Assembly (NCBI GenBank): GCA_002270565.1
Contig: NQMI01000037.1
Location: 67,637-131,636, forward strand
DNA: 64,000 nt
From: Stenocarpella maydis
Taxonomy: Eukaryota > Ascomycota > Sordariomycetes > Diaporthales > Diaporthaceae
Reading direction: 5' to 3'
This document shows positions 35,824 through 46,103 of this stretch, piece by piece. The first letter of the stretch is position 1. Every line of letters begins with the position of its first letter. The notes under the pieces are model-generated. The model had not been told where the DNA came from and searched no databases. It saw only the letters and a program-made list of their open reading frames with translations. Both the position numbers and the translations under genes were made by a program.

Positions 35824-36184
35824 AGCACGTATTCGAATTGAAAACATGGTGGGCTAGAGCGATGGGGGAAGGGAAGGGCCTCAGTCGGGTTGACAACTTG
35901 GCTTGTATCATATGGAATCTAGACAAATTACATGACCGGTGACAACGTTGTGCCCAGGAATTATGGAAAGCCGGTCGCCATCGAAATCAATGGTGCTCAA
36001 CCCAAGAGCCTGTGTGTGATGCGCCTGCCTCTCCTGAACATTGTTTCGCGGCCAGAAAAGGTGGGACAGGGGAATCCACCACGAAGACGATGCTAACATC
36101 GCAACGGCGTGTGCCATGATATTTACCATAAAGTTTTGTCCCTGCCTCCCGTGCGCCTGGACATTTCCATGCAGAACAACCGCC
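35824..36184. other. Convergent intergenic spacer
   Basis: The MIC26-type and TPC1 genes converge here with 361 bp between stop codons. It should carry both 3' untranslated regions. Nothing else is seen. Confidence 0.5.
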
Positions 36185-37228
36185 TCACAAACTCTTCTCG
36201 CTCGCATCACTCATTCTTATCAGCGCACCCAACACCCTCTCATAAGTCCACACCGTGACCGCGCTCGCCGGCGCAGCCTTGAGCAGACTGACAGTCAGCC
36301 CCCTATACAAGCTCCTGATGCCCTCTGTCCGCAGGATAGTCCGCAGCGTCCCAAAGGCGCCAAGCCCGATGTAGTTGGGGATGTTCTTGTGCACATATCT
36401 CGCGCGCGTCGGGCCCTGCACCTGGATCCTCTTCCTGACCGTGTCGAGCGGGAACACGCCTGTCTTGGACACGATGCTAGCCAGTGTGCCGGCCATGGCG
36501 TCCCCGCCCCCAAACGGCAGGTCGAGGGTCGCCAGCGGGGGGCGCAGCGCCTCGTACGCCGCAAAGAACATGCCCATGAACGGCACTATCTGTCCCAGGG
36601 CCGGCGCAAGCCCGCGGAAGAAGCCCCGGGTGCCCTCCTCGCGGTGGATCTGCACAACCGCCCGCCGCAGCGACGTGTACACGCGGTCGTCGTTTCCCTG
36701 CGCCGCGAACCGCGTCCGCAGCAGGTCCAGCGGGTACGTCGCCGCCGTGGCGGCCGCGCCCGCCGCCGCGCCGGACAGGAAGCTCTCGGCCGCCCCCGGG
36801 ATGGCGTGCTCGCCGCCGGCCACCCTGCGCAGAAGCTGCGTGGTCGACCGGTAGGTCGTGAACTGGATGGCCGAGTAGCTGACGTACATGAGCTCGGCGG
36901 GGACGTTGCCCTTCCACAGCCCCGTGAGCCCCTCGTTGGCGAGGATGGTCTTGAAGGTCGAGATTGTGCCCTTGTAGATGGGCCCGCGCCCGCGGAGGTG
37001 CTGGTAGGAGAGGGGGTCGGAGAGGGAGTGCGGCTGCAGCTGCAGGCGGATCTTGACGACGTCGAGGGGCGCGATCACGAAGCGCGATATCAGGCCGGCC
37101 AAGGCGCCGGCCGTGACGACCTGGAGACGGGTGCCCTGAGGCTGGTGTCAGCTAATACGCCTCTTTGGGGTCATCAACAGTCAGTGTGGGCGTACCTCAT
37201 CTTTGAGCTGCTCTACTTTGGGAGACAT
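36185..37228 (-). CDS. tpc1: Mitochondrial thiamine pyrophosphate carrier Tpc1
   Basis: Exon 1 (37228-37196, eleven codons) and exon 2 (37135-36185) join across a 60-bp intron (GTACGC...CCTCAG) to 327 residues. Three mitochondrial carrier repeats are present, each with the signature P-x-D-x-x-[KR]: [10 protein letters not shown] near residue 34, PLDLLRTR in the middle, [10 protein letters not shown] in the last third. The overall match, including [14 protein letters not shown] and the ending [14 protein letters not shown], is to the thiamine pyrophosphate carrier Tpc1 of the inner membrane, which supplies the cofactor to matrix dehydrogenases. The longer alternative start in the second exon was rejected because it would lose the first matrix-side residues of repeat one. 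The intron is too short to hold a thiamine riboswitch and shows none. Confidence 0.93.
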
Positions 37229-38878
37229 GCATAGATCCCCTCGGAGTGCGACGGCTGGGTAAAGCAACTGCGTGCAGTGGATAGGACGGCGAGACGGGTA
37301 CGGTCGGGAAGGGGCCTGATGGAAGACGAGATGGGGCTGTTGCTGCTGGGGATCTCTCACCCGCCTGTCCTCTGAATGTTTGATAGTTCAAGGCATAGTA
37401 AAGGGGAATTCCCAAGACCGTTGACACTCCTCGTCGCTTGCCTCGCAAGCGACGGCGAGCGGGTGGACCTAGAACTCAACATTTTGTCGAAGGAGCTTCT
37501 GTCTCACTTTCCGATAAGCTTATCGTGCGACAGAATGACACCAGCTTCAGCGACCCCTGGCCGACGGTTTATATTCCCTCTATGCACCACAACCTCGTGG
37601 ACATGAGAAAATATGATGGCTTGTTATCCCATATCCACCCCTCTGATGAGATATGACTTGAAATTCATCCTTTTTTCCCTTCCCTTTTCTTTCCTTTGGT
37701 CTCCTTTTCTTTGCTTTCTTTTTCTTTCTTTCTTTTTTGTGTGGCCTAATCTTGTCTGGATTAGCTTACACGATATTAGAGCAATAGTATGGTGACGGAA
37801 CTCCAGTGTGGTCCAGAGTGGCTCATTCCCTCCATGAACTGTCGCCATTCGTCACGTATGGAACCTGCGTCCCGTCCGGAAGCCCAGTACCTGGCCCAAG
37901 ACGACCGCGCTATTTTAGAGCCGACGTTGAGATGGCCCTGAGCTAATGTAATGTTTTGGTGCTTCCAGAGAAACTACTAAGGAGTCGCCCGACAGTTTTC
38001 AGAATGCATTTCTTTCTCCGAATTCTGTTTTTGACTACCAGGTGCGCAATTCCCCGGCGTCTTTGATGTTAGGTTCGCATCATGGAGCCACATATGTCAA
38101 GCATGCCCACTCCGTAGGGGAAAAAAAAAATCCGCCATGTTGATGGACAGTTTGCAAGACAAAGATGGCCCGAGGCTGCCACAGAGGATCCTTGCTGGTC
38201 GACGCCACAGGAGGCAAAAAAGTGCGTTGATCAAGTGACTGCATCTTATTGGTGTCTCTTGTAGGTAAGGTAGAAAGATACACCTCAGAGGAAAAGGACT
38301 GTCTGGCTCTCGCTTATGAATAGACAAATGCTGCGCTCCCTCGAAACCTAGGTCTAAAGCAAATAGGAAGGTGGATTGTGGCCCCAGCATTGTGGAACAT
38401 GACCAGCAAGCAATCTTCAAGACAAAGCCACATACATGCATGCATGCCTGCCCGCCCACCTGTCGCCAGCTCTTGGCTGAAAAATAAAACAGGAAGTAGA
38501 GGTAGATTTGGAAACCCAGAAAGGCTGGAGAGGATAAGCTAAATTAGACAGAGTAAATGGTAGAAGGAAAAATTAAGACATAAATTGAAAATGGGAGACA
38601 GGGAGGTACTAATATATTACAGGGCTTTTGATCCGGTCTCTAGGTAAGAACGTATCGAGGCACGCCTAGGTATGCGCCCCCCCCTCCCCCAAAATAACCC
38701 GGTCTTGAAAAGATTGAAATCGAAAAACACGCATGCCTCCGCCGGAGAAGCGTAGCTCGCTCGCTTTGCTCGATGCACCCCTTTTGGTTTCGCTAGATGC
38801 CCCAGAAATATGGATGGGGAAAATACTTCTCTAAAACTACAGCAGATGAAAATGGCAGGACTGGGTATCTTTCGTCTG
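37229..38878. other. Intergenic, no gene
   Basis: About 1.6 kb carrying the Tpc1 promoter and the 3' end of the HypX-like gene. It contains a TTTC-rich tract near 37671-37740 and GCATGC repeats near 38437. I looked on the minus strand for the missing second half of the HypX-like crotonase domain and found no glycine-rich GNAGAGG-type sequence. Confidence 0.5.
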
Positions 38879-40348
38879 TCAAAAGCATTGATTTTTTTTC
38901 TGTGTTTGTATGTCTGATGGGGTAGGGAACTCGTGCAGGAGGTAGTACACCACGTCGTTGATGCGGTTGATGTTGTCCCACGACTCCATGGCCGGGTCGG
39001 CCGCCGACTCGATCACGTTGAGGTGGATGCCGTTGCTGAAGTAGCCGGCCCCGCCCATCATGACCACCGCCGACAGCGGGTGCTGCGGGGCGTGCGTGCT
39101 GAGCACAAATGCCAGGGCGTCGGCGAGCTTGCCGCACTGGGCGGTCGACATGGCGCCGTTGTAGAAGTCAAAGTACACATATGCCACCCGCGTCGTGCAG
39201 GTCTCGTCGACGGTCGCGAAGTCGACCCACACCTCCTGGAAGGTGCTGTCCGCGGACCTGGCCCAGGCCTGCGTGGCGACGGGGCGCGAGAGCCGGGCCG
39301 CGGAGTCGTCCGTCAGGATCCCGAGCTGGCGCAGGCCCGAGGCCGCGGGGACCTTGGGCCAGAGTTTGGCATCCGTCTTCTTCTTGATGCGCCGCACGTG
39401 CGTGATCCAGATGCCGCGCTGGTCCGCCGTCTTGAAGCAGACGGCCTCGTCGCGCACGGCGATGATGGCACCGGGGAGGGCGTTGCTGGCCGAGACCCAC
39501 GGCCCGTCCTCGACGGCCCCGCCGTAGACGTACATGGCCTGGCCGAAGACGGAGCTCTGGCAGCCCGGCTGCGAGTCGCCGCACCGCACCCTCCTGGAGA
39601 TCTCCCTGGCGCCGTGGGACGCGGCGTCAAAGTCCCGCTGGCCGGCCTTGAGGAGCGGCCGGTGGTGCGTGGCGCCGCCCAGGAAGGGCTTCTGCAGCCC
39701 GACCGACAGCTCCCTGTACTGCGGCTTCGCCTTCAGGCCCGGGTGGACGGTGCGGTACACGGGGCTCGGGCAGGCGCTCGACCCGGGCGTGAGCGGCGGC
39801 GTGAAGGGCGCCGAGGTGAAGGCGGCCGCGCTGATCCTGTCCACGGCGGCGAGGCACGCCGAGGCGGCGGCGCGCGTCACGGCCCCGCGGTACAGCCCGG
39901 ACTTGGTCAGGCCCGGCTCGTCGATGTCGACCGGGAACTGCTCGTACGCCCAGACGGGCCCGGCGTCGAGCTCCGCCTCGGCCTGGAGGACGGTGACGCC
40001 CCAGTAGGGCCGGCCCTTGTCGCTCAGCGTCTCCCTCCTGAGCAGCTGTGCGGCGTCGGGCTCCGAGCCGTCGTCGCCCATGAGCACCCAGTCGAGGGAG
40101 GACGGGCCGGCGTCGCCTGGGGGGCCCGGGTGGACGATGAGGGTCAGGTACTCCTCGTACAGGTCGGTCGGCACGCGCGAGGTCAGGAACGGGCAGATGA
40201 TGAGGTCTGGCCTGGCCAGGCGGGCGGCCTCCCGCATGGTCTCGTCCGAGAGGGCATACTCGACCGTGACGTCGTGGAGCTGCGAGAGGGCGAGGTACAG
40301 CCTCTGGGAGAGGGAGTTGTGTGCTGTGCAGATGAAGAGGATCTTCAT
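38879..40348 (-). CDS. HypX/HoxX-like formyltransferase-crotonase fusion, C-terminally short
   Basis: From Met at 40348 the frame encodes 489 residues. The N-terminal module has the HypX opening (ILFICTAHNSLSQRL), DLIICPFL near residue 48, the formyl-site signature HPGPPGDAGPSSLDW (73-87) and GVTVLQAEAELDAG (117-130), then RRVRCGDSQPG near 252. The C-terminal module is the start of an enoyl-CoA hydratase-like domain: YFDFYNGAMSTAQC (392-405), MMGGAGYFSNGIHLNVIE (430-447) and SWDNINRINDV. It stops about 25 residues later, before the second half that holds the other oxyanion-hole glycines in bacterial HypX. In bacteria HypX makes the CO ligand of [NiFe]-hydrogenase from a formyl donor. A 26-codon extension upstream (to 40426) looks like intron plus leader. 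No continuing exon was found. Confidence 0.85.
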   Translation of the reverse strand: MKILFICTAHNSLSQRLYLALSQLHDVTVEYALSDETMREAARLARPDLIICPFLTSRVPTDLYEEYLTLIVHPGPPGDAGPSSLDWVLMGDDGSEPDAAQLLRRETLSDKGRPYWGVTVLQAEAELDAGPVWAYEQFPVDIDEPGLTKSGLYRGAVTRAAASACLAAVDRISAAAFTSAPFTPPLTPGSSACPSPVYRTVHPGLKAKPQYRELSVGLQKPFLGGATHHRPLLKAGQRDFDAASHGAREISRRVRCGDSQPGCQSSVFGQAMYVYGGAVEDGPWVSASNALPGAIIAVRDEAVCFKTADQRGIWITHVRRIKKKTDAKLWPKVPAASGLRQLGILTDDSAARLSRPVATQAWARSADSTFQEVWVDFATVDETCTTRVAYVYFDFYNGAMSTAQCGKLADALAFVLSTHAPQHPLSAVVMMGGAGYFSNGIHLNVIESAADPAMESWDNINRINDVVYYLLHEFPTPSDIQTQKKNQCF

Positions 40349-40549
40349 GTTTGCCCGCCGCCTGCCCTGTACAGACAGACACAGGCAGGTAGATATAGTA
40401 AGTAGTAGACGGGTCGATGTGTGCACCGAGGCCGGTCAGGCTGATATCGCTGCCAACAAAAGGGATATCAAATGCCAAGAAGCAACTGAACACAAGGCCA
40501 GGCGGACAGAGGACGGACGGTGAGACGAGAGAGGCCTGTCTGTCTCATA

Positions 40550-40592
40550 TGTACACAGGAGAATATGTACACCATGTATGAGAATATGTACA
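40550..40592. promoter_or_regulatory. Three TGTACA palindromes upstream of the HypX-like gene
   Basis: TGTACA occurs at 40550-40555, 40566-40571 and 40587-40592. The last two belong to a 13-bp direct repeat GAGAATATGTACA (40559-40571 and 40580-40592) spaced 21 bp, two helical turns apart. It lies about 210-240 bp before the start codon and could be a transcription-factor site; no known factor is claimed. Confidence 0.4.
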
Positions 40593-40686
40593 GCTGCTAT
40601 GGGCAGGGTCGCACGGCGGAGGGGGGTGGGGCAACATGTATAAATGTGCTCCGTGTGGAGCGCGAGTGGCCCTCTCTGCCTCTCCC

Positions 40687-40692
<6 letters not shown>

Positions 40693-40730
<38 letters not shown>
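40693..40730. repeat. TC microsatellite, 19 units
   Basis: A perfect run of 19 TC dinucleotides in the upstream region of the HypX-like gene. Confidence 0.95.
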
Positions 40731-40732
<2 letters not shown>

Positions 40733-41515
40733 GTGCGCCTGTTGGTTGTGAGTGTAAGTCGCGACTCGCAGACGACAAACCTCGACCCAACCCCGGGCCT
40801 CGAGCCTTGACCCCTGCGTGTGTGTGGCCCCTGGTGGCCCCTCCGTCCCTGGATACGGTCCACATTCCTGTAGCATCTGCAACCAACTGGACGGCAGGGC
40901 CAACAGGAGGGCAAGGAAACGGCGCGAAGGGGGGGGGGGGAAATGAACCTGAGGTTCGTGAGCAGGGCCGGCCGTTCAGGTTGAGCACTGGGCGAGCGTC
41001 TGTGGAGACGACGCAAAAGGCTAACCTGACAAGCCACACCCGCCCCAACCAACCAACCAACCATCTAACCTATATTGCGGTACGAAGTCAGTGTACTGCA
41101 GATGCAAAGCACGGGGCCTCCTCTCTGGACTAGCCATTGTGCCTCTCTTCCCGAGGGGCGTGGTGCAGGTCACGCGTCATCCCTGGGTCGCGGAGGCACG
41201 GTACGTCCGGACCAGCAGGGTTGACATGCGGATGGGGGATGCTCAGCTCCAGTTCCCGGGCCCGAGCGGAGCAGCCAGGCCGTGAGGTGCCACCGCCCCC
41301 GACGCCATCGTGCAGCTCGCGAAATCCCTCGAGATCCCACGGGCGGGTGTCGTGCTACCGACCCAAGGCACAGCTTGTGGTCGCACAAGGCAACGGTTGG
41401 CCGCCTGCACGGCGAGGGGCGCGCGCGCGCGCGAGGGGGGGCGCACGAGAGAAGACGTCAAATGTTGGGGGGGNGGGGGGGGGGGGGTTCAGAGACTCTG
41501 GAGATAGCACACCGC

Positions 41516-44209
41516 TCAGATCCTCGTAGGCAGCCCCTTGCCCATGGTCAGCTGGCTCAGGCTCAGGGTCCTGGCAGCCTTCCTCCTATTCAAGTCGGCC
41601 TCGTCGTCGTCACCCTCTTCAGGGTACTGCGCCGCGACACCCCCAAACTCATCTACGCCCCCAAACGGCTCGTAGTGCTGATGGGTCGCACCGGGCTCCT
41701 CCCGCGGCGTCTGGAACGCCTCGGAGAAGTCGTCATCGGCGGTCTCCACCGCAGGTGAGTTGGTGGCGCTGCTGAAGCGGCTGTCCTTGCCGAAGATGCT
41801 CTGAGCCTTGCTCGAAGGGTCTACGGTGGGGGCCGCCCCCCTCGTGTTGACTGAGATGGCCGCCAGGTGCGTGTTAGCCGGCGTGGCGACCGATGTCGCG
41901 GTCTGTGGCCGCAGACGCTCGCTCGACTTGGACCTCGCCGGGTCCCGCACCATCGCGAACATCGTCGATGACAGGTTGTTCATGCGCTCTGATAGCTTGC
42001 GCACCTGTTCCTCGAGGGCTTGCCGGGCCGCCCGCTCGCTCTCGAGTTGCGCGACGAGAGCAGCGCTGTTCTGAGGGTAATCATCATCGGTGGCTTGAGA
42101 TACCCGCGGTCCAAGCGATGGCATGCTGGTTGCGGGGCGGACTGTGGCCTCTGACGTTGGCCTGAGAAGTCCAGCACCCTGAGGCACTGAGGCGCCGGTG
42201 GTGGACTGGTTCTGCGTTGCAGAAGAGGAAGGAGGATGTAGGGAGTCGATATATGTCCGCCCTTCACCAAAGGACATGTGGGAAGAAGTGTTGTCGTCCG
42301 CAGTGTCTACGGACCGACGGGAGGAGGGTGCGAGCCCTGTCTCACGGCTGCTGGTCTGGTAGATGGAAGGAATCATGGGCGGTACGACGTTGCTGTATGC
42401 ATACGTAGGGTTGTTCGACGGAACACGATGGATCCCAGCGGCGGGCGCGGTCCCAGACCCGGACCGCTGGAGCCCACCACGATTCCCCGCCCCATGGCTT
42501 ACCTCCATGAGAGGCCCCTTGAACCCTGGCACTGAGTGGCATAGCTGATTGACCACCCGTTCTAGCGTGTATACGCGAGTCTCGAGGCAGCCAAATCTCT
42601 CGTCGAGAGTTGCGGCCTGTGTGATTTTCATGCCGGCCATCTCGTTCATGGACGATAGCGTCCCGAAGTGGAAAGGCTGCGGTGGTGTCTTTGGCGCCCG
42701 GTCTGCTGCCTGTGACTCTGCTATGCTCATGGACGTCCTGCCATGCTCGAACTGGTCTTCGTTGCCAATATCTGTCTCGTTCTCATTCGGGTTCGATGAG
42801 AGCGGCGACAGTGGACCGGGGACATCGTAGCTTTCCCTCCAGAAGCGGATCTCATCGCTGCGGCTGCGGCGGCGTCCGGATTCTTTCTGCCCTTGCGCCA
42901 CCTCGTACAGCTGCGACAAGGACCGGGAGCGTCGCTTATGCCCATTCTCGCCGCCAGCATCACTGGTAAGCGCCCGGCCGATTTCCTCGGGGTCGTCCTC
43001 TGTAAAGCGGCTCCCGCGGGCGTGGGTGCTTGCCGGCCGAGGGGACAGGCCGGCCCATTCCTCACCTCGGCTCCGCGGGCCGGGAGCCATCATGAGATAC
43101 AGTTTGCTGTTGGTCGCCGTGGTCGCTCGCCGTCGGTTCGGTGACGAGCCTAGGGCATCGAACGACAAGGAATTCCGGGCGCTCTCTATGGCTGTGATGT
43201 CATCTGGTCCCACGGAATGTGACCGCAGGGCCCGGTCAAACTCGTTGATGGGCATGGACGCCACGCGCTTCGCCGGCTCACTATTCTGCGCAGACTCAAT
43301 TCTCGCAGCCGGAGGAACCTGGTAGTGGAAACTGTTAGCCAGTGGCTCATGGAAGCAATTTTCTCCCGGGCCGGAGTGGGGGCGGAAGCGGGAAGTGCTC
43401 ACACTGCGATGTTGTGAGGGCGATGCACCGAGGGCAGACTGGCGATCTGTTTCGCTGACAGAGCTGAGGCTGCCATCCTTCTTCTTGCGCCTGAGGAATT
43501 TGCTCAGCGCGGAGCGCAGCGTCGACTTCTTGCGTTGAGGTGGGTTGTTTGGGACATCGTGGGCAGCTGTGTCGCCAGTCTTGCCGGAATTGATGCTCAG
43601 GGTGGAGAGGCGGGTGTTGGTGGATGGGTTTGTGCGCTGGTAGCGCGCAGGAGAGCTCCTTGCGGCCGATGCGCCGGACGAGGTGCCGCCCTCGGGGCTC
43701 GGCCCGGAGGGGGCGTGCGGCTGAGAGTATGGGTGTGGCGACGGCGAACCGGGATGCTCCGGGACTGTCTGTGGAACGTCGACTGTGTCGGCACGAATCG
43801 GGGTCGAGACAGACTGCAAGACGGGACCGAAGGCCTGTGCTACGGGCGAGGCGAGGGCCTGTTGCGGCGGATGCTGCGAGACGGTCTCGCCGTCCAGCGG
43901 CGTTGCACTTGCGATTCCGGTGCCCGGGTTCCTTATCGGGAACTCGTCGTCTTCTATGGCGGTTGTGCTTGTCAGGGGGATGGGACCTGATATTCTGAGG
44001 CCCCGAATGCTCTGATGGCCAGTTCGCGGCCTCGCGGGGGGAGGGGAGGCCGATCCGAAGACCTTGGTCTTCTTCATGGTAGCGTCGTTGCCAAGGGCTA
44101 TGTTGAACCTCTGGGCCGCCGGGGACGGGCTGGGTGGCGGCGAGGCGTTAGCAATATTGATGTTGTTGGAGAGTGGTACGGGTGGCGGTCCCCAAGAGCC
44201 ATGAGGCAT
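41516..44209 (-). CDS. Disordered, serine-rich protein of unknown function with coiled coil
   Basis: An uninterrupted frame of 897 residues, mostly low complexity (Ser, Pro, Arg, Thr). A basic segment QRKKSTLRSALSKFLRRKKK lies at about residues 226-245, and several RRRSRS-type phospho-motifs follow. A predicted coiled coil with ALVAQLESERAARQALEEQ sits in the last quarter, and the end carries RKAARTLSLSQLTMGKG, which looks like a conserved C-terminal motif. Nothing identifies a catalytic domain. Conserved blocks between disordered parts suggest a scaffold or signalling adaptor. The frame is far too long to be chance, and composition matches the neighbouring genes' codon use. I do not recognise the family. 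Start chosen at the first Met after a stop; a later Met is possible. Confidence 0.75.
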   Translation of the reverse strand: MPHGSWGPPPVPLSNNINIANASPPPSPSPAAQRFNIALGNDATMKKTKVFGSASPPPARPRTGHQSIRGLRISGPIPLTSTTAIEDDEFPIRNPGTGIASATPLDGETVSQHPPQQALASPVAQAFGPVLQSVSTPIRADTVDVPQTVPEHPGSPSPHPYSQPHAPSGPSPEGGTSSGASAARSSPARYQRTNPSTNTRLSTLSINSGKTGDTAAHDVPNNPPQRKKSTLRSALSKFLRRKKKDGSLSSVSETDRQSALGASPSQHRSVSTSRFRPHSGPGENCFHEPLANSFHYQVPPAARIESAQNSEPAKRVASMPINEFDRALRSHSVGPDDITAIESARNSLSFDALGSSPNRRRATTATNSKLYLMMAPGPRSRGEEWAGLSPRPASTHARGSRFTEDDPEEIGRALTSDAGGENGHKRRSRSLSQLYEVAQGQKESGRRRSRSDEIRFWRESYDVPGPLSPLSSNPNENETDIGNEDQFEHGRTSMSIAESQAADRAPKTPPQPFHFGTLSSMNEMAGMKITQAATLDERFGCLETRVYTLERVVNQLCHSVPGFKGPLMEVSHGAGNRGGLQRSGSGTAPAAGIHRVPSNNPTYAYSNVVPPMIPSIYQTSSRETGLAPSSRRSVDTADDNTSSHMSFGEGRTYIDSLHPPSSSATQNQSTTGASVPQGAGLLRPTSEATVRPATSMPSLGPRVSQATDDDYPQNSAALVAQLESERAARQALEEQVRKLSERMNNLSSTMFAMVRDPARSKSSERLRPQTATSVATPANTHLAAISVNTRGAAPTVDPSSKAQSIFGKDSRFSSATNSPAVETADDDFSEAFQTPREEPGATHQHYEPFGGVDEFGGVAAQYPEEGDDDEADLNRRKAARTLSLSQLTMGKGLPTRI

Positions 44210-44616
44210 TACAATTAATGATAGACGGATCCTGTGTCGACTGTCTTATGCGGTGAGCAAGACTGGCGGTCGTGGGCTCGACGACTGACTATTCCTACTC
44301 TGCCTCGCCCTTGGACCGATCCACATGGTCAGCAATGCGTGCCAGCCTGGAGGGTCGAGCAGGAGGCGAGCCGGCCGCTGGTGGTTGCGAGGGCAGGGCC
44401 AGCCGGCGCCAGCCCAGGAGGGAGCAGTCGAGTCAGTGGCGTCGTTGGCAAGCCGACTGTAGATGGAGAAACCTTGGAGATTATGGGCTAGTAGAGGATG
44501 GCCAAACGAAGGACAGCATGACAGACCCCAGCATCTGCATCACGTATGGTGCCGAGTCGGCCTGGGTTGGTCAGGTCAGGTCAGGTTCGGCGCTGGTCCC
44601 TTTGGCAGAGTGAGGG

Positions 44617-44649
44617 GGGTCGACGAAGGGTCGACAGAGGGTCGACGAA
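44617..44649. repeat. 11-bp tandem repeat GGGTCGACGAA, three copies
   Basis: Three units in exact 11-bp register, the middle one with two changes (ACAGA in place of ACGAA). Each contains the palindrome GTCGAC. It follows a short GGTCA triple repeat near 44570-44585. Confidence 0.85.
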
Positions 44650-46103
44650 GGGCCCGCGGCGGGTGGCACGTCCAAGAATGATATGTATTCTAACGAAGCA
44701 GCCCCTTGGAAGGTGGAAGGATGCGGTCAGTGAAACGAGCAGCGCATACTATTACGAATTGGAGACGGTCGACGCACAGCGGGCCCCCGTAAAAGTGGAG
44801 GAGACACGCATGCCGGGGTGCACCCAGCAGGCATGCGGCATGGGCAGCAGGGATGGCAGCAGGAAATCCATGGCCGGGGGGCCAGGCATGCCTGGCAATG
44901 CTACTTTGGGATCGCGGTGGTGGGGCCAGGGCCTGGGAAGAAGAGGCCCAAGCAAGCTGCACGTCCGGCGTTTGATACTCTTCTAGTCACCTGCGACAAT
45001 TGGCCCACGACGCCTCTCTCCAGTATCTTGCGTCCTGTGACGGACCCAGAGAATCTCGAGATAAGCTCCGACGACTAGTGTAGTGTACACCATGGTGCCG
45101 ACACATCCATCCATCTGCTGGCCGACGAATTGGACCACCGAGTACTGGCCGACTTCCCGCTGCGGCATGCCACGGCGTATTCGGATCATCCCACCGACGA
45201 TCGAGCAGATATTGAGAGCTGCGCCCGTGGGAACCCCATCTCTACATAGCACGTCCTCCGGGTCAGACATCACCGTCGCATCTCGAGAGATCTGGCTGGT
45301 TCCGATGCTGGCAGACCAGATCGGGAGGGGAAAGAAGACGGGTTGCCCTCCCAGGTCGCACGTCTGTCTGGACACGCCTGACCACCCTTCAAATTCTTCT
45401 TACTCGACGACTCGTTACCTCATCGCCTCGGTGGGAGCACGGACGGTGTGTGTCCGCCCGGCCAAGCGGGTGATCTTGCACCTGGATCCGGGCCTCCCAA
45501 CGGCGGCCCCCGCCTCGAGGCCGTTGGCTGGCCACTGTAGCTTGGCCCCTTTCGACGTGCAGCTACGATTGCACCCGTGGCGTGAGGCTCAAGCGAATGT
45601 GCTCATCCTTCTTCTGCATGCGGGAGCACCTTTATGGGTGAGGGAACCCCGCGCAAGCATGGGGCGTCTTGTCGGTTGCCTATTCGGCTACCCATGCTGT
45701 TGATGCTAGCTGATTCAGGACCCCGCCCCGGGCTCGGGTCAGTTGGCTGTGACTGTACTATGTAAATGAGATTCTGGGGGCGGGCATGCTGCTGCATGTT
45801 GCTTTCTGGCGGGCAGAGCACGAATGAGAGTCCAGTGTGGCTGTCCGTGGGACGCCCCCAGCGCGCGTTGCGTGACATCCAGTTGGCCATATTTAGACGC
45901 ACTGCAGCCGAGCTGTGGCAGTCACAGGAATGGGGTGGCCATCCAGCAATCCATGTATGTGGTGCTGTGATTCCCCCTCGGCTTTTCTTTTTTCTGGCCC
46001 GCGACCACCAGCGGTTGGGAGAAGCCACGCGACAAGTAGCAACAATGGGCTTTCGACAGTCGACCTGTCTGAACCAGCCAGGGCTTTTTTGGGGGGGGTT
46101 CAT

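Larger units (their letters stand above)
40349..41515. other. HypX-like gene leader and spacer towards the 897-residue gene
   Basis: On the minus strand a pyrimidine tract ending in CTGTACAG at about 40372-40365 precedes the start codon and may be the acceptor of an intron in the leader. The stretch holds a TC microsatellite, repeated TGTACA elements and, at 41466-41487, a G run interrupted by the undetermined base N (41474). Confidence 0.5.

Noticed and set aside
37136..37195. Thiamine pyrophosphate riboswitch in the tpc1 intron
   Set aside because: The 60-bp intron is too short and lacks the CTGAGA core of that riboswitch.
36041..37234. 397-codon plus-strand frame opposite tpc1
   Set aside because: Antisense shadow of the carrier gene, which has three intact carrier signatures.
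38933..40405. 490-codon plus-strand frame opposite the HypX-like gene
   Set aside because: It is the antisense of a GC-rich gene with clear HypX motifs; composition (Gly, Arg, Val, His repeats) has no domain and arises from codon bias.
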